Assembly (NCBI GenBank): GCA_026389675.1
Contig: JAPLHJ010000035.1
Coordinates: 1 to 5,444 of the forward strand
Length of the DNA: 5,444 nt
DNA from: Chloroflexota bacterium
Lineage (GTDB): Bacteria; Chloroflexota; Dehalococcoidia; GIF9; UBA5629
Reading direction: 5' to 3'
Part shown: positions 5,077 to 5,444 of the stretch, piece after piece
Numbering within the stretch: position 1 is the stretch's first letter
Layout: every line of letters begins with the position of its first letter
The notes under the pieces: generated by a model
The model's input: only the letters and a program-made list of their open reading frames with translations
Databases searched by the model: none
What the model was told of the DNA's origin: nothing
Made by a program: the position numbers and the translations under genes

Positions 5077-5444
5077 ATTAAACTGTACCTGATAAGGCAT
5101 GGCGAAACGACCTGGAATCAGCAGCGTATCATCCAGGGCAGTGGCAGTGATACGGACCTGAGCGATAACGGGAAGATGCAGGCGGAAAAGCTGGCCCTGG
5201 CCATGAAAGATGTGCCGCTGACGGCCGTGTACTCCAGTCCCCTCAGGCGTGCCATGGATACCGCCGGCGCGGTGGCAAAATACCATGGTCTGGCTGTCAT
5301 CCCTGATGCTGATCTCAGGGAGATACACGTGGGGGAGATGGAGGGGATGTCGCTGGATACCTTCGGCCAGAATTTCGCCCAGTTCATGGTCGAATGGCAG
5401 ACCAAGGGCGATGCCGTTGATTTCAAAGGCGGCGAGAACCTCGG
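5077..5444 (+). CDS. Histidine phosphatase (phosphoglycerate-mutase-like), partial at window end
   Basis: The visible 122 residues are the N-terminal part of a histidine-phosphatase-superfamily enzyme of the kind annotated as GpmB or CobC (alpha-ribazole phosphatase); the 3' end, including the second catalytic histidine, lies beyond the window. The start reads M-KLYLIRHGETTWN, with the phospho-accepting His8 in R-H-G-E. SSPLRRAMDTA (53-63) supplies the second phosphate-binding arginine (Arg57), and LREIHVGEMEG (80-90) supplies the acidic residue Glu82. The frame has no ATG, GTG or TTG between the preceding stop (TAA 5044-5046) and the RHGE motif. ATT at 5077 is the only codon placed where the family methionine belongs, and it is preceded by AAGGAG. 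It follows the DUF2344 gene after 45 bases with no terminator between, so it is probably the third gene of the operon. Substrate cannot be told from this part: a cobamide-pathway phosphatase, a sugar-phosphate phosphatase and a mutase-like enzyme all remain open. Confidence 0.88.
   Translation, partial: MKLYLIRHGETTWNQQRIIQGSGSDTDLSDNGKMQAEKLALAMKDVPLTAVYSSPLRRAMDTAGAVAKYHGLAVIPDADLREIHVGEMEGMSLDTFGQNFAQFMVEWQTKGDAVDFKGGENL

Overview
The window looks like a piece of a bacterial chromosome of mid-range GC content, most likely from an uncultured Chloroflexota lineage (Dehalococcoidia-like). That placement is an inference from three things. The window has a free-standing DUF2344 protein, a DUF6941-like protein and an ATC-hydrolase-like protein, a mix I associate with that group. 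No rRNA, tRNA or phylogenetic marker is present to confirm it.

Layout from left to right. Bases 1-196 are eroded sequence. They carry a short in-frame relic of an IS1380-type transposase N-terminus, which runs into the surviving C-terminal part of a probable exported beta-rich protein (197-490). Converging on this from the right is a lone TRAP-transporter solute-binding lipoprotein (516-1538, minus), with no dctQ/dctM membrane partners in view. Upstream of it on the same strand is an ATC-hydrolase-like protein (1632-2285). A short divergent region then leads to a 60-residue four-cysteine protein (2376-2558, plus), which converges on a DUF6941-like protein (2591-2998, minus). A second divergent promoter region (2999-3131) opens a plus-strand operon that continues past the right edge: a CNNM/CorB-type CBS-domain membrane protein (3132-4409), a DUF2344 protein overlapping it by 20 bases (4390-5031), and the start of a histidine phosphatase (5077 onward).

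Functionally the left half is accessory in character: a mobile-element relic, a truncated gene, an orphan binding protein and small conserved unknowns. The right half is a compact housekeeping-like operon of ion transport, a tRNA/rRNA-modification-associated protein and a phosphatase. The most solid unusual feature is the phosphatase start. The family's N-terminal MKLYLIRHGE block can only begin at an ATT codon, which has a well-spaced AAGGAG ahead of it. Several promoters can be read by eye, and two of them would give almost leaderless transcripts. I see no CRISPR array, defence island, phage module or structured RNA, and no convincing evidence of a wholly new multi-gene system. No stretch longer than 300 bases lacks a gene.
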